Program-made: the position numbers and the translations under genes
The notes under the pieces: generated by a model
The model's input: only the letters and a program-made list of their open reading frames with translations
Told to the model about the DNA's origin: nothing
The model's database searches: none
Shown: piece by piece, positions 12,344 through 14,209 of the stretch
Layout: every line of letters begins with the position of its first letter
Numbering within the stretch: the stretch's first letter is position 1
Assembly: GCA_035693105.1 (NCBI GenBank)
Contig: DASSHC010000132.1
Span: 1 to 14,209, forward strand
Origin: DASSHC01 sp035693105
Lineage (GTDB): Bacteria; Chloroflexota; Chloroflexia; Thermomicrobiales; Thermomicrobiaceae
Length of the DNA stretch: 14,209 nucleotides
Reading direction: 5' to 3'

Positions 12344-14014
12344 ATGGTGTTCGATCGCGTTCGTTCCCTGATCGTGGTGGTGCTCGCGCTGGGGCTCATC
12401 CTGCCGCCGCCGGCCGCGGCGGCGAGCGCCACGCCGGCTGTAGCTCCGCCGACACCCGGCCTGGTGGTCTCGATGGCGCGGACGGACGGAGACTTCGTCG
12501 TCTGGGCCGAGGAAGCCGGCGGTATGACGGTCAATGCCGACATCCTCGGCGCGCGGCTCAGCGACGGTCAGGTCTTCACCATCGCCGGCGGGGCCGAGAA
12601 TCAGATCAACCCGCGCATCGACGGGCACACCGTCATCTGGACAGTCGCCCGTAGCGACTGCCCGCCCTGCGACGAGATTCGCGGGCGCAATCTGGATGGT
12701 GGACCCGGGTTCACCGTCGCCGGTCCCGCCCCGGGCATCACGTTCGCGGACATCTCAGGGCATTGGGTCGTCTGGGCCAGCGGGAACCGGGTGATGGCAC
12801 GGGATATCGCCGCGATGTCCGCACCGATCGTCCTGGCGACGGCGCCGGAGGGATGGTCGCTGGGGCAGGTGACCATCGCGGGCGGCCGGGTCGCCTGGCT
12901 CGAACGGACCGCCAACGCGAATCGCACCTACCCCTGGCAGATTCGCGCGCTGCGGCTGGGCGGCTCCAGCCCGCAGATCGTCGCCTCGGGCGTCAATGCG
13001 CGGAGCGTCGAGGTGGGCCTGGCGCTCGGCGGCGACCTGCTGGTCTACAGCGTCGGTGGCGTGGCCGACGCCATCAACGGCCCGCTCACGGCGGTGTCGC
13101 TGCTGAGCTTCGCGAGCATCACCATCGCCGCTATCGGTGCCCATCCGAGCACCGACGGGCGCTACATCTTTTGGGACACACCAGGCGACAGCAACGGCCG
13201 GCCCAGCCTGCGCGGCTACGACCTCCAGACCGCCAGCCTCTTCAGCCCGGTGACGACCGCCGTCAGCAATGGCCTGCCCGATCTACGCAACGGCGCGCTC
13301 GTCTGGGAAACCTCCACGCGGCCGGACTTCATGGTCGCCAGCACCATCGACATCCAGGCCGATTGGCTCTGGCAGGCGCTGCCGAGCGGCCCGAGACCCA
13401 ACCCGCAGGCGACCAGTCTCGATTGGTTCTACTTCCCGGAGACGCAGCACTACCTGAGCTTCGGCTTCAAGAGCTTCTGGGTCCAGTCCGGCGGCCTGCC
13501 GGTCTTCGGCTACCCGCTGACCGAGGAGTTCTCGGAGCGCAACTCCGACCTCGGCCGCATGCTGACCGTGCAGTACCTGGAGCGCCAGCGCTTCGAGTAT
13601 CACCCGGAGCACGCCGGCACGCCCTACGAGGTGGAGCTTGGCCGGCTGGGTGCGGAGGACGCGATCCAGCGCAATCTGGTGGTGGCGCGGCCGTTCCAAC
13701 CGCTCGGCCCGGCAGCGGCGGGGTCCGGCTGCGCCTACTTCGCGGCTACCGGCCACACCCTCTGCGGCGGCTTCCTCGGCTACTGGCGTTCCCATGGGCT
13801 GGAGTTCGGCGACGCGGGCATCTCCCAGCGCGAGAGCCTGGCCCTCTTCGGCTACCCACTGAGCGAGGAGTTCACCGATCCGGCGACCGGCTTGACCGTG
13901 CAGTACTTCGAGCGCGCGCGCTTCGAGTACCACCCCGAGAATCCGCAACCTTACCAGGTGCTCCTCGGACGGCTGGGAGCCGATCTCATCCACGACCGCG
14001 GCTGGGGCGGATGA
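12344..14014 (+). CDS. Secreted beta-propeller-like protein with two C-terminal LGFP-like repeats
   Basis: This 556-residue exported protein starts with a signal peptide (MVFDRVRSLIVVVLALGLIL, then PPPAAAA). Residues about 38-345 contain blade-like repeats of the form 'GDFVVWAEE', 'GHTVIWTVA', 'GHWVVWASG', 'GGRVAWLER', 'GDLLVYSVG', 'GRYIFWDTP' and 'GALVWETS', spaced about 40-60 residues apart. This is consistent with a six- or seven-bladed TolB/WD-like propeller. Residues about 361-440 and 463-550 are two copies of the same repeat found in the upstream deacetylase. No catalytic motif is recognisable; glycan or surface binding is inferred. The ATG at 12344 is preferred because it begins a canonical signal peptide. 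An ATG at 12257 would add 29 residues ahead of it; neither has a strong ribosome site. Confidence 0.85.
   Translation: MVFDRVRSLIVVVLALGLILPPPAAAASATPAVAPPTPGLVVSMARTDGDFVVWAEEAGGMTVNADILGARLSDGQVFTIAGGAENQINPRIDGHTVIWTVARSDCPPCDEIRGRNLDGGPGFTVAGPAPGITFADISGHWVVWASGNRVMARDIAAMSAPIVLATAPEGWSLGQVTIAGGRVAWLERTANANRTYPWQIRALRLGGSSPQIVASGVNARSVEVGLALGGDLLVYSVGGVADAINGPLTAVSLLSFASITIAAIGAHPSTDGRYIFWDTPGDSNGRPSLRGYDLQTASLFSPVTTAVSNGLPDLRNGALVWETSTRPDFMVASTIDIQADWLWQALPSGPRPNPQATSLDWFYFPETQHYLSFGFKSFWVQSGGLPVFGYPLTEEFSERNSDLGRMLTVQYLERQRFEYHPEHAGTPYEVELGRLGAEDAIQRNLVVARPFQPLGPAAAGSGCAYFAATGHTLCGGFLGYWRSHGLEFGDAGISQRESLALFGYPLSEEFTDPATGLTVQYFERARFEYHPENPQPYQVLLGRLGADLIHDRGWGG
13424..13993 (+). repeat. 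Protein-level A-B repeat module in the propeller protein
   Basis: There are two copies of the Tyr/Phe-rich repeat. The first, from Trp361, has 'YFPETQHYLSFGFKSFW' and no Cys. The second has Cys463 and Cys474, 11 apart, within 'CAYFAATGHTLC', and an insertion of about 14 residues before 'LALFGYPLSEEF'. Both end with 'LGRLGA'. A 16-base identical stretch (TGCAGTACTTCGAGCG) occurs in the second repeats of both genes, at 12128 and 13899. Confidence 0.8.
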
Positions 14015-14048
14015 GCGGGGCGCGCCCGGCGTTCCCGCGCCGGTCAGT

Positions 14049-14209
14049 TCAGGCGAGTCCCCGCTTGAACTCCTCCGCCAGCGGCTCGTGGACGCGGATC
14101 AGGAGGATCGGCGTGTGCGTGCTGGTCAGCAGCTTGTCGGCCACGCTGCCGAACCACCAGCGACCAACCGCGCCGTGCCCGTGGGTAGTCATCACGGCGA
14201 GATCGGGCT
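14049..14209 (-). CDS. Universal stress protein, C-terminal part (cut by window edge)
   Basis: The last 52 codons of a UspA-family protein are present; the N-terminus lies beyond the window. 'PDLAVMTTHGHG' followed by 'GRWWFGSVADKLL' and 'TPILLIRV' is the classic C-terminal half of the USP fold. The nucleotide-binding motif G-x2-G-x9-G-S is largely kept (T-x2-G-x9-G-S), with Thr at the first glycine. ATP binding is thus possible but not certain. USPs are cytoplasmic dimers linked to stress survival. The gene converges with the propeller gene across 34 bases. The TGA stop (14051-14049) is clear. Confidence 0.9.
   Translation of the reverse strand, partial: PDLAVMTTHGHGAVGRWWFGSVADKLLTSTHTPILLIRVHEPLAEEFKRGLA

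Noticed and set aside
1..14209. Defence system, CRISPR array, prophage or transposon
   Set aside because: No nuclease, transposase, integrase or regularly spaced repeat array is present; most genes are ordinary chromosomal functions with uniform composition.

Overview
This 14.2-kb window comes from a high-GC bacterial chromosome. The gene complement suggests a Chloroflexota member, most likely near Thermomicrobia (inference). The pointers are secreted proteins with a Tyr/Phe-rich, LGFP-like C-terminal repeat, a PASTA kinase with a very long Thr/Pro linker, REP-like 'TGTCATCC...GGATC' palindromes between genes, and frequent GTG/TTG starts. No transposase, phage gene, CRISPR array, tRNA or rRNA is visible. 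No gap between genes exceeds 300 bases.

Layout. (1) Positions 79-3647, minus strand: a membrane-anchored four-cysteine protein of unknown function, a PknB-type Ser/Thr kinase with three PASTA domains, and a membrane-anchored protein resembling the ComEC metallo-beta-lactamase domain but lacking its metal-binding histidines. (2) Positions 3752-4482, plus strand: a hot-dog thioesterase and a DUF4236 miniprotein. (3) Positions 4553-10778, minus strand: in transcription order, a PRC-barrel protein, SelD, RsmA, IspE, an SDR oxidoreductase, a DUF1028 protein, a gap carrying REP-like repeats, and a class A beta-lactamase-fold serine hydrolase. (4) Positions 10975-14014, plus strand: two adjacent secreted proteins, a NodB-type polysaccharide deacetylase and a beta-propeller-like protein, that share the same two-repeat C-terminal module. 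(5) Positions 14049-14209, minus strand: the C-terminal end of a universal stress protein, cut by the window edge.

The strongest hidden signal is in selD. A conventional reading starts at an internal GTG (10179) and loses the catalytic N-terminus. Reading through one in-frame TGA (10249-10251) restores the full N-terminus, with the TGA exactly at the catalytic Cys/Sec position. A 5-bp hairpin that fits the bacterial SECIS rules starts 11 nt after it. SelD is therefore very probably a selenoprotein, and the organism should decode UGA as selenocysteine.

The second signal is the paired A-B repeat module shared by the two secreted proteins. In both, only the second repeat carries a Cys pair, with identical spacing. 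This suggests that the two-repeat unit was duplicated or transferred as one block. Functional themes are envelope sensing and remodelling (kinase, deacetylase, repeat proteins), isoprenoid precursor synthesis, ribosome maturation and selenium metabolism.
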